A DNA stretch of 64,000 nt, taken from NCBI RefSeq assembly GCF_014502795.1, contig NZ_JACVHF010000004.1:62001-126000 (forward strand). The letters are read 5' to 3'. Shown here piece after piece: positions 16,225 through 25,616 of this stretch. The stretch is from Heliobacterium chlorum. GTDB lineage: Bacteria; Bacillota; Desulfitobacteriia; Heliobacteriales; Heliobacteriaceae. The notes below the pieces were generated by a model. That model saw nothing but the letters and a program-made list of their open reading frames with translations, did not search any database and was not told the origin of the DNA. Each line of letters starts with the position of its first letter. Positions within the stretch are counted from its first letter, which is position 1. A program made the translations under genes and the position numbers.

Positions 16225-17154
16225 TTATCTGCAAAAATCCGCTAAGAAGGATTGATAGCGTTGGCGTTCGTCCTCATTGACAAAACGAACATAATGGAGC
16301 TTCGGGATTCGCGATTGGAGAATCGGCATTCCGGCACAGGGATCCGTATCGGCGAGAACGACGAGGGGCCGGCCGTCCCGCTCCAGTTCGGCCGGTGCCG
16401 CCAAAGCGTCAAGGTCGTGCCCGTTAACCTCAATCACTCTCGCCCCGAAAGAGGCTAGCCGTTCAGCCAGGGGGTCCATATTCATGACGGAACAGATAGG
16501 TCCGTCGCATTGCTGCTTATTCACATCGACATAGATGCCCATGTTGTCGAGTTTGTGGTGAGACATGGCTTGTAGGGCTTCCCAGTTTTGGCCCGACTGG
16601 AGCTCGCCGTCCGACATGAACACCCAGACCCGGCCGGTTTCCCCGCGCAGTTTGCGGGCCATGGCGATGCCTGCCGCTTGGCTTAAGCCTTGCCCGAGGG
16701 AACCGGTCATCACTTCCATACCTGGAGAGTGTTCGGCACCGATCATCTCTACAGTGCTGCCATCTTTGTTGAACTGGTTCAATCCGTCCGGATCCATGCG
16801 GCCCAGTTCGATCAAGGCTGCATAGACGACGAGAGCGTACTGGGCCGGTGAAAGGATGAAGCGATCCAAGTGAGGCGCTTTCGGGCCGTTGAAGATAGCA
16901 CCGGTAAAGCTGTTTGGGTTATTCGGACCGGGCACGCCCGGGAAAGGCGGTGGAACGAGAGGACGCTCGACAGGTCCTACGTTCATCACTTTCAGATATA
17001 GAGTGGCGAGCATCTCAGCAGACGAGCAGGCTTGGCTGAGATAGCCGCCGTTGTTTTTGACGGTGTGTTCCAGCACGCGCCGGCGGATGCCTTGAGCCAC
17101 CCGGCGGACATCATCGTGCCAGGAAGGGCAGTTCGGTTGCGATTGATTGTCCAT
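16225..17154 (-). CDS. Transketolase, N-terminal (TPP-binding) subunit
   Basis: About 309 residues with the TPP pyrophosphate domain of split transketolases. The TPP/metal motif reads FMSDGELQSGQNWEAL and continues to IYVDVNKQQCDG. The substrate-side GSLGQGLSQAAGIA block is present. The start is put at ATG 17154, preceded by AAAAGGAG at 12 bases; ATG 17193 is the alternative but has no ribosome site. It is the first gene of the operon and the C-subunit follows after 52 bases. Similar A/B-type transketolases are known in sugar pathways such as apulose-4-phosphate cleavage, but the other genes of that route are absent here. Confidence 0.9.
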   Translation of the reverse strand: MDNQSQPNCPSWHDDVRRVAQGIRRRVLEHTVKNNGGYLSQACSSAEMLATLYLKVMNVGPVERPLVPPPFPGVPGPNNPNSFTGAIFNGPKAPHLDRFILSPAQYALVVYAALIELGRMDPDGLNQFNKDGSTVEMIGAEHSPGMEVMTGSLGQGLSQAAGIAMARKLRGETGRVWVFMSDGELQSGQNWEALQAMSHHKLDNMGIYVDVNKQQCDGPICSVMNMDPLAERLASFGARVIEVNGHDLDALAAPAELERDGRPLVVLADTDPCAGMPILQSRIPKLHYVRFVNEDERQRYQSFLADFCR

Positions 17155-17263
17155 AAACGCGATAAACTCCTTTTTTATGTCGAAATCGTACATCGGTTTT
17201 CGGTTGGGGCGATTTATCAGGATAAGTGTATCTCATTTTATGGAGACTGTTAAGCGAAAACAA

Positions 17264-17299
17264 GCAAAAGGGACATCAGCGCAGTGATGTCCCTTTTGC
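17264..17299. terminator. Terminator after the stalk-domain gene
   Basis: A perfect 15-bp stem (GCAAAAGGGACATCA with its complement, 17264-17278 and 17285-17299). The T content beyond the stem is modest on both strands. It ends the minus-strand gene at 17309 and separates it from the transketolase operon. Confidence 0.75.
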
Positions 17300-17308
17300 G
17301 TCTAAATG

Positions 17309-18058
17309 TTAGTTTGGTGGATAGACGACGACTCGCGCTACGGTACCGTTCTGATGCTCAAATACTAACCAGTAGCTATAACCGGATTGTGGTAAGAACA
17401 AGGTGGTGTACTCAACGATATTCTTTTTTGTGGAAGAGTCATACGTATCACGCTGGGGAATGCCGTAGCGCTCTTTGACGGTCGAAATCGGATCGCCGAT
17501 GTGGATACCGCGCTTCGTCACGCCCTCTGATTTCATAACGTAATAGGGGAGTCCGCTGGCCTCTTCCGTGTATTCGATGTAATTGCCATCGTTCACGTTC
17601 ACGTCATCTAGAGACAATAGATTTTCTGTAGAGACCCAAACGGTCGGTTCATCGAGAAAAGTCGCATCATAGTAGACGTTCTTGCCCAGAGATTCTGAAA
17701 TAAAGCGGAGCGGAACCATCAGGCGTCCCTCCATGATCTGCGGCGGCGGATCGAGATAGACTGTTTTTCCATCAATGTCGGCAGTGGAACTCCCGGCTGT
17801 AAGGTAGATGACCCGGTTGCCCGATTGTATGGTCGCCGTAGACGTGTTCGGGTCCCAATTCACATTGGCTCCCAGACGCTCGCTGACAACCCGGATAGGG
17901 ACGAGTGCACGGTTGTTGACCAACAACGGTGCGACATCGCTTTGAACATAGGTACCGTCAACGATGAGCTTGATGGTATTGGCGAAAACAGGCGAGACGA
18001 GGAACAGAAGCATCACAGCGGTCAGTAGCGTAACCAATGGCAGGGTCCATCTCTTCAT
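17309..18058 (-). CDS. Secreted protein with copper amine oxidase N-terminal-like (stalk) domain
   Basis: A signal peptide (about 1-26, ending SPVFA) is followed by two copper amine oxidase N-terminal-like repeats with the hallmark LLVNNRALVPIRVVSERLGA and LMVPLRFISESLG. This fold is common on clostridial cell surfaces and does not imply amine oxidation. A C-terminal part contains IGDPISTVKERYG, similar to SmpA/OmlA-type repeats. The start is ATG 18058, nine bases after AGGGGG; the frame opens at 18076. It is divergent from the hydrogenase operon. The function is probably structural or envelope-related, but this is not certain. Confidence 0.85.
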   Translation of the reverse strand: MKRWTLPLVTLLTAVMLLFLVSPVFANTIKLIVDGTYVQSDVAPLLVNNRALVPIRVVSERLGANVNWDPNTSTATIQSGNRVIYLTAGSSTADIDGKTVYLDPPPQIMEGRLMVPLRFISESLGKNVYYDATFLDEPTVWVSTENLLSLDDVNVNDGNYIEYTEEASGLPYYVMKSEGVTKRGIHIGDPISTVKERYGIPQRDTYDSSTKKNIVEYTTLFLPQSGYSYWLVFEHQNGTVARVVVYPPN

Positions 18059-18227
18059 CTTTCCTGGCCCCCTCATGAAATTGATCCAACTCTATTGCAT
18101 ATGAGCCGTCACCGTAGAGGGTGTATGGACATAGAAAAACAGATCTTGGGTATCCTACCATGAGAAGTTTAGCGGTAAAAAAGCTGGAATCTGTCAGTGT
18201 GAGAACCATGCTATACCGGGAGGCCCT

Positions 18228-18800
18228 ATGGATAAGATAAAACGATATATGGCCGCTAACCGTTGGGACGCCCCCCATATCGATACAGCAAAACTCATCA
18301 AAGACAAAGACAAAAAAGCAAAGCTCGATCAGGCCTTGGAGGAATTCCGGGACAAGCCTGGTCAACTTGTTCGTGTGCTGCAGAAAGCCCAGGAGATTTT
18401 CGGTTACATTCCGGAAGGAGTTCAAGTTTACGTGGCCGATCGCATGTCCATCCCGATCAGTGAGGTTGCCGGGGTGGTCAGTTTTTACAGTACTTTCTCC
18501 ACCCGTCCGAAAGGCAAGTATACCATCGGAGTTTGTTTAGGTACGACCTGCTATGTCAAAGGAGCACAGGATATTGTCAAGGCCCTGAAAAAAGAACTGT
18601 CCATCGACGTAACAGAGACGACGAAAGACGGTCTTTTTTCTTTGACGAGCAGTCGCTGTGTCGGTGCTTGCGGGATGGCGCCGGTCATGGCAATAAACGG
18701 TGAAATATACAGCCGTGTCAAAGCGGAAGATGTCCCCTTTATCCTGGCGAAATACAGAGACAGGGTTGCAGAAGAGGAAAATTTTAATGGTCAATCGTAA
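18228..18800 (+). CDS. hydC: NADH-dependent [FeFe]-hydrogenase, NuoE-like thioredoxin-fold subunit
   Basis: A 190-residue NuoE-family subunit that carries one [2Fe-2S] cluster. Ligand cysteines are seen in VCLGTTCYVKG and SRCVGACGMAP. It is the small electron-transfer subunit of trimeric hydrogenases, passing electrons between the flavin subunit and the catalytic subunit. GGGAGG stands four bases before the ATG. The stop overlaps the start of the next gene by 14 bases, so this is the first gene of a hydCBA operon divergent from the stalk-domain gene. Confidence 0.93.
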   Translation: MDKIKRYMAANRWDAPHIDTAKLIKDKDKKAKLDQALEEFRDKPGQLVRVLQKAQEIFGYIPEGVQVYVADRMSIPISEVAGVVSFYSTFSTRPKGKYTIGVCLGTTCYVKGAQDIVKALKKELSIDVTETTKDGLFSLTSSRCVGACGMAPVMAINGEIYSRVKAEDVPFILAKYRDRVAEEENFNGQS

Positions 18801-20577
18801 CGCTATCGGGCCGATTCGGTCCGTTGAAGACCTGGAGAAAATTAAAGAACGCTACCGCCCGGTACTCACACAACGCCTTACAAGTGGAACGCTGGGCAAA
18901 AAGGCAGACGAAAACATATCGTTCCCTCGCCAAATTCTCTTCTGCCGGGGGACAAGCTGTATGACCGGTCACAGTGAGACACTGCAAGCCGCGTTCGAAA
19001 AAGAGATTGAACGGCGAGGCTGGAGCGATCAGGTCTATGTGGGGATGACAGGGTGTTTTGGCTTTTGCGATTTAGGTCCCGTCGTCATCGTTCACCCTGA
19101 AGGGATCTTATACTGCCGCGTGAAGATGGAGGATATTCCGGACATATGCGATGAGCATCTTGCGCAGGGGAATCTGGTCGAACATCTTTTGTATCGTAGC
19201 CCCTCTGCGGGAGAGCCCATCAAAAGGTTGGACGAAAACGATTTTTTCCGTGGTCAGGTTCGGGTGGCCCTTCGCAATTGTGGCCTCATCAACCCGGAAG
19301 ATATCCATGAATACGTCGCCCATGACGGGTATTTTGCCTTGGCGAAAGCGTTGACGAGCATGTCCCCGCAGCAGGTCGTTGAGGCGGTAGAGGCCTCTCA
19401 GATCCGAGGACGAGGCGGGGCCGGCTTCCCCTCAGGCAAGAAGTGGTCCTTCGCAGCGGGAGTAAAGGATGAAAAAAAGTATATCGTCTGCAATGGCGAC
19501 GAAGGCGATCCGGGGGCCTTTATGGATCGAAGTCTCTTGGAAGGGGATCCTCACGGGATCATTGAGGCGATGATCATCGCCGGGTATGCCGTCGCTGCTC
19601 ATTTAGGATATCTGTATGTGCGGGCCGATTATACGCTGGCCGTCCACCGGCTCGAGACCGCCATCGGCCAGGCCAAAGCTGCCGGTTTGCTAGGCAAAAA
19701 CATCCTCGGCAGCGGCTTTGACTTTGATCTGGAACTTCGCCTTGGCGCCGGCGCTTTCGTCTGCGGCGAAGAGACGGCCCTGCTTCGGTCAGTGACAGGC
19801 CGTAGGGGCGAACCTCGTCCTCGTCCGCCCTACCCGGCCGTGTCAGGACTGTGGGATCGGCCAACCCTTTTGAATAATGTGGAGACCTACGCCAACATCC
19901 CCCAGATCATCTTGCGGGGACCGGAGTGGTTTGCCACCATGGGGACGGAACGCAGCAAAGGGACAAAGGTCTTTTCCATTGCCGGCAAGGTGAACAATAC
20001 AGGACTGATTGAGGTGCCCATGGGGACTACCTTAAGAAGGATCATCTATGACATCGGCGGGGGCATTCCAGAGGGGCGCAAGTTTAAGGCGGTACAAATG
20101 GGAGGGCCAACGGGGGGCATTCTGCCGGAAGCGCATCTCGACATCCCCATCGATTTTGATAGCCTCCACGAAATCGGTTCCATGATGGGCTCTGGCGGCA
20201 TCATCGTGATGGATGAGCAGGATTGCATGGTCGATATGGCTCGGTTTTACCTGCAGTTTTCTGTCGATGAATCCTGCGGAAAGTGTGTGCCCTGCCGGAT
20301 TGGCACGAAGCGGCTTTTGGAAAAGGTCATCGCGATCACCGAAGGGCGCGGCGAGATGGAGGATTTAGAGATTATCGAAGAATTGAGCCGGGACATCAAA
20401 GAAGGCGCCATCTGCGGTCTAGGGCAGACGGCGCCCAATCCGGTCATCAGCACGCTGAACTATTTCCGGGACGAGGTTCTCGCCCATATTCAAGATAAAC
20501 GCTGCCCCGCAGGCGTCTGCAAGGTCATGCACCGCCCGAAGATGGCTCGAAAAAACAAGGCCCTTTCCAGGGGGTGA
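18787..20577 (+). CDS. hydB: NADH-dependent [FeFe]-hydrogenase, NuoF-like flavin subunit
   Basis: A 596-residue flavin and NAD(H)-binding subunit. Order: N-terminal thioredoxin-like [2Fe-2S] domain (CRGTSCMTGH and TGCFGFCD), FMN/NADH-binding domain with RGRGGAGFPSGKKW and NGDEGDPGAFMDR, SLBB domain, then the NuoF [4Fe-4S] region with SCGKCVPCR. The chain ends about 30 residues after RCPAGVCK, so the two-cluster ferredoxin domain found at the C-terminus of bifurcating HydB proteins (and of the paralogue at 26143) is missing. The start is ATG 18787, after GAGGA; the frame opens at 18700 but only inside hydC. Overlap with hydC is 14 bases. Confidence 0.92.
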   Translation: MVNRNAIGPIRSVEDLEKIKERYRPVLTQRLTSGTLGKKADENISFPRQILFCRGTSCMTGHSETLQAAFEKEIERRGWSDQVYVGMTGCFGFCDLGPVVIVHPEGILYCRVKMEDIPDICDEHLAQGNLVEHLLYRSPSAGEPIKRLDENDFFRGQVRVALRNCGLINPEDIHEYVAHDGYFALAKALTSMSPQQVVEAVEASQIRGRGGAGFPSGKKWSFAAGVKDEKKYIVCNGDEGDPGAFMDRSLLEGDPHGIIEAMIIAGYAVAAHLGYLYVRADYTLAVHRLETAIGQAKAAGLLGKNILGSGFDFDLELRLGAGAFVCGEETALLRSVTGRRGEPRPRPPYPAVSGLWDRPTLLNNVETYANIPQIILRGPEWFATMGTERSKGTKVFSIAGKVNNTGLIEVPMGTTLRRIIYDIGGGIPEGRKFKAVQMGGPTGGILPEAHLDIPIDFDSLHEIGSMMGSGGIIVMDEQDCMVDMARFYLQFSVDESCGKCVPCRIGTKRLLEKVIAITEGRGEMEDLEIIEELSRDIKEGAICGLGQTAPNPVISTLNYFRDEVLAHIQDKRCPAGVCKVMHRPKMARKNKALSRG

Positions 20578-20583
20578 TGAACA

Positions 20584-22434
20584 TTGCAGAACCAAGAGAA
20601 AAATCCAATTCCTGTAATGAATGATCAGGAGGACACAGAAAAGCAGATCGAACGAGTCAAGTTGGAAATCGACGGGCAGCCGGTAGAAATCGAGAAGGGG
20701 ACGACAATTTTGGAGGCGGCCCGCAATATCGGCGTCAACATCCCTACCCTCTGTTATCTCAAAGATATCAACGAGATCGGCGCTTGCCGGGTCTGTTTAG
20801 TGGAAGTGGAGGGGAGAAAGTCGCTGCCCGCGGCCTGTATCTATCCGGTCGAAGAGGGCATGAAAGTCCGTACGAACACGTCGCGAGTACGAAAGGCCCG
20901 GAAAAAGATCGTCGAGATGCTCCTTTCCAACCATCACCGGGAGTGTACAGCCTGCATTCGTAACTTAAACTGTGAGCTTCAGAACGTAGCCGACAGTCTG
21001 GGCGTCCGCAATATCGAACCGACCGGCGAAACGATGCGCTATGAGATCCACCAGAACAATCCAGCCATCCAGCGAGACTACAACAAGTGCATCCACTGCC
21101 GCCGTTGCGAGAGCATTTGTTCCAAGATTCAAGAGTGTTACGTCTACTCGGCCCAGAAGCGGGGCTTCGACACCGTCATCGCGCCGACGTTCATGCGCGA
21201 TCTGGGTGATGTGGCATGCATCATGTGTGGACAGTGTGTCATCGCCTGCCCTACGGCATCCCTCGCCGATAAAGAGAACATCAACCCCGTTTGGATGGCC
21301 TTGGAAGATCCCCAAAACCATGTGGTTGTCCAGACAGCTCCTTCCATCCAAGTGACCTTGGGGGAAGAGTTTGGTCTGCCCGTGGGGACGAAAGTGACCG
21401 GTAAAATGGTGACGGCCCTGCGTCGGCTCGGCTTTGATCAGGTTTTTGCTACCGACTTCGCAGCTGACCTGACCATCATGGAAGAGGCCTATGAGTTTGT
21501 CGAGCGTCTGGAACAAAACAAACTTCCTTTTCTTACGTCCTGCTGCCCCGGCTGGATAAAGTTTTGCGAGCACTTTTATCCACAACTTATCCCCTATGTA
21601 TCCACATGTAAGTCGCCCATGGCCATGTTCGGTGCCCTTTGCCGCCATTATCACTACCAAGAGCGGGGCATTCCCAGGGAGCGAATGATCTCGGTAGCCA
21701 TCATGCCTTGTACCGCCAAGAAGTATGAGGCGGCCCGTCCCGAACATGGCGATGGGGAACGGCCGGATATAGATTATGTGCTCACGACCCGGGAATTGGC
21801 CCGGATGATCCGCCAGGCTGGAATCGATTTTGCGAACCTGCCCGATGACGAATTCGATGCACCGCTCGGCACTTACACAGGCGCAGGCACGATCTTCGGT
21901 GCCACCGGCGGTGTGATGGAGGCGGCACTGCGAACCGCTTGGTGGGTGATGAACGGCGGGAAAGAGATGGCCGATGCACCGAAAAAGCGGACCCGAGAGC
22001 AAACCGTCGAGTTTCGTGAGATTCGTGGACAGTCGGGCCTAAAGCTGACCCATGTGATGCTCGGCGGGCGGGATATTCATGTGGCTGTAGCCCACGGGAC
22101 CGGCAACGCCCGGCGCATTCTCGACGCCATCTTAGGCGGCGAAAAGATCGACTATGTGGAAATCATGGCTTGCCCCGGCGGCTGTGTCGGCGGTGGCGGT
22201 CAACCGATCCTGTCCGGGCGGGATCATAAAAAGCTATCCTTAGATTACCGCCACAACCGAGCTGACGCTCTATATGAGATCGACTACAATAAGCACCTTC
22301 GCAACAGCTATGAGAATCCGACGATCCAGCGAATCTATGAAGAGTACCTGGGACATCCAGGCAGCGAGGTTGCTCAGAAATTGTTGCATACCCATTACCG
22401 TGCACGAGGAAATATGCCGAATGTACGGGAGTAA
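20584..22434 (+). CDS. hydA: [FeFe]-hydrogenase catalytic subunit, group A trimeric type
   Basis: Makes or uses H2 at an H-cluster. N-terminal clusters: [2Fe-2S] (C57, C68, C71, C85), a His-ligated [4Fe-4S] (HHRECTAC to C130), and two classical [4Fe-4S] (C169-C179 and C212-C222). The three H-cluster motifs are TSCCPGW (about 318), MPCTAKKYEA and MACPGGCVGGGGQP. A 616-residue chain without the C-terminal [2Fe-2S] domain of the Thermotoga HydA. The start is TTG 20584, after AGGGGGTG. With HydB and HydC it should form an NADH-linked hydrogenase. No maturase genes (hydEFG) lie in the window. Confidence 0.95.
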   Translation: MQNQEKNPIPVMNDQEDTEKQIERVKLEIDGQPVEIEKGTTILEAARNIGVNIPTLCYLKDINEIGACRVCLVEVEGRKSLPAACIYPVEEGMKVRTNTSRVRKARKKIVEMLLSNHHRECTACIRNLNCELQNVADSLGVRNIEPTGETMRYEIHQNNPAIQRDYNKCIHCRRCESICSKIQECYVYSAQKRGFDTVIAPTFMRDLGDVACIMCGQCVIACPTASLADKENINPVWMALEDPQNHVVVQTAPSIQVTLGEEFGLPVGTKVTGKMVTALRRLGFDQVFATDFAADLTIMEEAYEFVERLEQNKLPFLTSCCPGWIKFCEHFYPQLIPYVSTCKSPMAMFGALCRHYHYQERGIPRERMISVAIMPCTAKKYEAARPEHGDGERPDIDYVLTTRELARMIRQAGIDFANLPDDEFDAPLGTYTGAGTIFGATGGVMEAALRTAWWVMNGGKEMADAPKKRTREQTVEFREIRGQSGLKLTHVMLGGRDIHVAVAHGTGNARRILDAILGGEKIDYVEIMACPGGCVGGGGQPILSGRDHKKLSLDYRHNRADALYEIDYNKHLRNSYENPTIQRIYEEYLGHPGSEVAQKLLHTHYRARGNMPNVRE

Positions 22435-22440
22435 TCCAAA

Positions 22441-22480
22441 GAAGTCCTGAATCGACATGGGTTCAGGGCTTCTTCATGTT
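22441..22480 (+). terminator. Probable terminator of the hydrogenase operon
   Basis: GAAGTCCTGAA (22441-22451) pairs with TTCAGGGCTTC (22462-22472) with one G-U pair. The tail is TTCATGTTT, so termination may be incomplete. Confidence 0.6.
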
Positions 22481-22885
22481 TAAACGTGTCTTATAGAGGT
22501 AGGGGGGTAAAAGTTTGGAGTACTTTTTGTTCGCTTTGTCGAACTGGTACTAAACAGGTCTCTGTGGATGGGCTAATTCACGGGTAGATACCTGATGTCA
22601 CAAACTCACATTTATTTATATAAATATGCATAAAAAAGCATATAACAATCTGGGCAAGACTAAATATGCTTCAACAAACATATTATTTGTGAAATGAAGA
22701 AAGAAAAAGGGGTGAAACAAATCATCGTACATGCCAAATATCCAATAAATTTGTTTAACTCAACAGAAGGTTTTTTCTATTTTATGCATAAATATTTCAA
22801 AGAATATACATAGAAAACAGATACACAAATCTCAACTTACAGCGTACCAGGAAGTGCCAAAACCATGAATCCTGAGGAGGTTACC
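22481..22885 (+). other. Long AT-rich region between hydrogenase and AOR genes
   Basis: About 400 bases with no gene. The sequence is much richer in A and T than its flanks. It holds two copies of the palindrome TATGCATA (near 22625 and 22785), the first continuing into an inverted repeat TATGC-GCATA. I see no clear -35/-10 pair, sigma-54 element or known riboswitch. It probably carries the promoter and control sites for the AOR operon. The final stretch provides the strong GAGGAGG site for the ferredoxin gene. Confidence 0.5.
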
Positions 22886-23365
22886 ATGAGCAAGGTACTA
22901 ATCATTTCGCCGGAAAAATGTTTGGGCTGCAGAAGCTGTGAACTCATCTGCTCCTTCCACCGGGAAGGCGCCTTTAACCCCAAACAAGCGGCCCTGTCAG
23001 TGCTGACCTTTGAAGAAGCCGCCATTTCCGTGCCGGTCATGTGCATGCAATGCGAAGAGGCTGCATGCAGCAAAGTCTGCCCGTCCGGAGCCTTGTCGAG
23101 AAACGCATCAGGTACGGTCGTGGTCGACGAAAACAAGTGTATCGGCTGCAAATTTTGTATCAGTGCCTGTCCCTTCGGCAATATCAGCTATCATCCCGCG
23201 GAACGAAAAATCATCAAGTGTGATCTTTGCGGCGGCGATTCCAACTGCGCCAAGGTCTGCCCTACCGGGGCTATTGAGTTTAAAGAGGCGAATGTGGCCA
23301 ATCTGCGTAAGAAGAAGGCTGTGGCCGACAAATTCAAGGAAGTCTTCGGGGAGGCGAGCGTATAA
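22886..23365 (+). CDS. AOR-associated four-cluster ferredoxin-like subunit
   Basis: A 159-residue iron-sulfur protein with cysteine runs for four [4Fe-4S] clusters: [37 protein letters not shown] and [15 protein letters not shown]. It resembles the AorB-type and HycB-like electron-transfer subunits that accompany tungsten aldehyde oxidoreductases. The start is ATG 22886, five bases after GAGGAGG; the frame opens at 22865. Its stop overlaps the AOR start (TAATG), which couples the two. It should pass electrons from the AOR to a soluble carrier or to the NuoEFG-like set downstream. Confidence 0.92.
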   Translation: MSKVLIISPEKCLGCRSCELICSFHREGAFNPKQAALSVLTFEEAAISVPVMCMQCEEAACSKVCPSGALSRNASGTVVVDENKCIGCKFCISACPFGNISYHPAERKIIKCDLCGGDSNCAKVCPTGAIEFKEANVANLRKKKAVADKFKEVFGEASV

Positions 23366-25170
23366 TGTTTGGCTGGAAAGGCACGCTGTTGCGGGTAAAT
23401 CTGACGGAAAAGACGATTCAGAAAGAGCCACTCAACATGAAGGATGCCGAACTGTACCTCGGCGCCCGCGGGCTCGGAACCAAGTATATGATCGACGAAG
23501 TAGACCCGAAGGTGGAACCCTTCAGTCCCGAAAACAAGGTCATCTTCATGACCGGTCCGCTGACAGGCACCTTTGCCGCTTGTTCCGGACGGTATGTCGT
23601 CGTCACGAAAGCCCCGTTGACAGGCACGATCGGTGCATCCAACTCAGGGGGACATTTCGGCCCTGAACTCAAATTCGCCGGCTATGACGGGATCATTTTT
23701 GAAGGCAAGGCCGACGGCCCCGTTTATCTCTACATAAATGACGATCAAGTAGAAATACGCAGCGCAGCTCACCTCTGGGGAAAAGACGTCCACGAAACGA
23801 CAGACCTCCTCGTCGCAGAAACCGAAGAGGACGCCCGGGTGGCCTGCATCGGACCTGCCGGGGAACGGCTCGTCAAGTTCGCCACCATCATGAACGATAA
23901 GCACCGGGCTGCCGGACGTTCCGGCTTAGGCGCCGTCATGGGTTCAAAAAACTTGAAAGCTGTCGTCGTCCGAGGAACCGGCGCCGTTGCTGTCGCTCAG
24001 CCTGACGCCTTTTTGGCGACTTCTATGGATGCACGGACCAAGTTAAAAGCACATCCAGTCACCGGTGTGGGTCTGCCCACATATGGCACAGAAGTCTTGG
24101 TCAACGTGCTCAACCAATCGGGCGCACTGCCGACGAAGAACTTTGCCTCAGGCAAATTCGATCGTGCTGACGAGACCGGCGGCGAAACGCTGCGCGAAAA
24201 ATACCTGGTCCGCAACAAGGGCTGTTTCGGCTGTTCCATCGGCTGTGCCCGGGTCACCCGCATCAGCGACGGCCCTTACCAAGGATTCGGCGAAGGTCCC
24301 GAATACGAAGCAGGCTGGTCTTACGGGGCCAACTGCGGTATCCACGATTTGGCCGCCATCACGAAGGCCAACTTTATCTGTAATGAACTCGGGCTCGATC
24401 CGATCACCATGGGTGCGACGATCGCCTGTGCCATGGAGATGATGAAAAAAGGCAGCTTGAGCCGGGAGCAGGTTGGCCGGGACCTAGTCTTCGGTGACGC
24501 GGAAGCGATCGTCGAGCTGACCCGTCAGACGGGCTTGCGGGTAGGCTTTGGCGATCAGTTGGCCGAAGGTTCCTACCGCCTGGCCGAAAGCTACGGTTGC
24601 CCCGAGTTATCGATGACCGTGAAAAAGCAGGAGCTCCCAGCCTACGATCCTCGTGGCGTTCAAGGTATGGGCCTTGAATATGCCACTTCCAACCGGGGCG
24701 GATGCCATGTTCGCGGCTATCTGACGGCGCCGGAGATCCTCGGTGTCCCCGAAAAGCTCGATCCGCTGACGACGGAAGGCAAAGCCTTCTGGTTGAAGAT
24801 TTTTCAAGACCTGACGGCAGTCATCGACTCGGCAGGTATCTGCCTGTTCACGTCCTTGGGGATCGGGCTTCCGGAAATCGCCGCGCAGATTCGCACCGCC
24901 GTAGGCTGGGATTGCAGCGATGAAGCGATTTTGGAACTGGGGGAACGCATCTGGAACCTAGAAAAGCTCTTCAACCTGAAAGCCGGATTCAGCAAAGCTG
25001 ATGACACACTGCCCAAACGGCTCCTCGAAGAACCACTGCCCGATGGTCCGGCGAAAGGAAAAGTCGTAGAACTGGAACCGATGCTGGAGGAATACTACGC
25101 CCTTCGTGGTTGGGATGCCGATGGGATTCCGACCGCGGAAAAAACAAAGGCCCTCACCATTGAAGGGTAA
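23365..25170 (+). CDS. aor: Tungsten-type aldehyde:ferredoxin oxidoreductase
   Basis: Oxidises aldehydes to carboxylic acids (or the reverse) at a W-bis-pterin site. About 601 residues, the usual size. The N-terminal domain has the cofactor-binding ASNSGG and [16 protein letters not shown] segments. The [4Fe-4S] ligands are in [11 protein letters not shown] (about C287, C290, C294), with the fourth in [34 protein letters not shown] block near 430 matches the AOR family in the pterin-binding region. It is cotranscribed with the Fe-S subunit before it. A paralogue of similar length and matching motifs lies at 29195. Confidence 0.95.
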   Translation: MFGWKGTLLRVNLTEKTIQKEPLNMKDAELYLGARGLGTKYMIDEVDPKVEPFSPENKVIFMTGPLTGTFAACSGRYVVVTKAPLTGTIGASNSGGHFGPELKFAGYDGIIFEGKADGPVYLYINDDQVEIRSAAHLWGKDVHETTDLLVAETEEDARVACIGPAGERLVKFATIMNDKHRAAGRSGLGAVMGSKNLKAVVVRGTGAVAVAQPDAFLATSMDARTKLKAHPVTGVGLPTYGTEVLVNVLNQSGALPTKNFASGKFDRADETGGETLREKYLVRNKGCFGCSIGCARVTRISDGPYQGFGEGPEYEAGWSYGANCGIHDLAAITKANFICNELGLDPITMGATIACAMEMMKKGSLSREQVGRDLVFGDAEAIVELTRQTGLRVGFGDQLAEGSYRLAESYGCPELSMTVKKQELPAYDPRGVQGMGLEYATSNRGGCHVRGYLTAPEILGVPEKLDPLTTEGKAFWLKIFQDLTAVIDSAGICLFTSLGIGLPEIAAQIRTAVGWDCSDEAILELGERIWNLEKLFNLKAGFSKADDTLPKRLLEEPLPDGPAKGKVVELEPMLEEYYALRGWDADGIPTAEKTKALTIEG

Positions 25171-25213
25171 GGCGGCGTAGGCTCGCTTTCTTTGGAACAT
25201 GTCGGAACTATCG

Positions 25214-25260
25214 ATCTGCAATCGGCCGGCTCTTACCCGGCGGGCCGATTGCAGATTCTT
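25214..25260 (+). terminator. Long hairpin between AOR and MoaD-like gene
   Basis: A 14-bp stem (25214-25227 with 25243-25256) followed by TCTT only. It may act as a partial terminator or a 3' stabiliser that lowers expression of the genes downstream relative to the AOR. Confidence 0.6.
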
Positions 25261-25306
25261 CATTATGGGCGCTTGACAGGATGTATCAGGACGAAGGTGA
25301 AGTCTA

Positions 25307-25576
25307 TTGAAGGTGAACTTCTATGCCTATTTTCGCGAGTACGCCAACGCGAAGGAACTCACGGTCGACCATTGTGCCACGGTGGAAGAACTGATCATAC
25401 TCCTCGGCCAGCGCTGCGGCCCCCGAATGCACAAAGAATTGCTGAACGAGGGGACGGTGAGCGATCAAGTCATCATCCTCGTCAATGGGCGCCATATCGC
25501 TCATCTGGGCGGTCCGCAAGCGCGACTGCAGCCCGACGACGAGATCTCCATCTTCCCGTTAGTGGCCGGAGGCTAA
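25307..25576 (+). CDS. MoaD/ThiS-family sulfur-carrier protein
   Basis: An 89-residue beta-grasp protein ending in the conserved Gly-Gly (VAGG), which carries thiocarboxylate sulfur for molybdopterin or tungstopterin synthesis. The start is TTG 25307, seven bases after AAGGTG. MoaD-like genes next to AOR genes are common and are thought to serve cofactor assembly for the AOR; here that is inference from position. A second MoaD-like gene follows the second AOR at 31045. Confidence 0.88.
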   Translation: MKVNFYAYFREYANAKELTVDHCATVEELIILLGQRCGPRMHKELLNEGTVSDQVIILVNGRHIAHLGGPQARLQPDDEISIFPLVAGG

Positions 25577-25616
25577 CGGTCATTCACGGAGTAATTCAGA
25601 GCAGAAGGTGAACATC

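Noticed and set aside
20965-22002. Long minus-strand reading frame inside hydA
   Set aside because: It is a shadow frame in GC-biased coding DNA; hydA on the plus strand has all catalytic motifs.
22481-22885. Moco/Tuco-type riboswitch before the AOR operon
   Set aside because: The region is AT-rich and lacks the conserved GC-rich helices of that motif.
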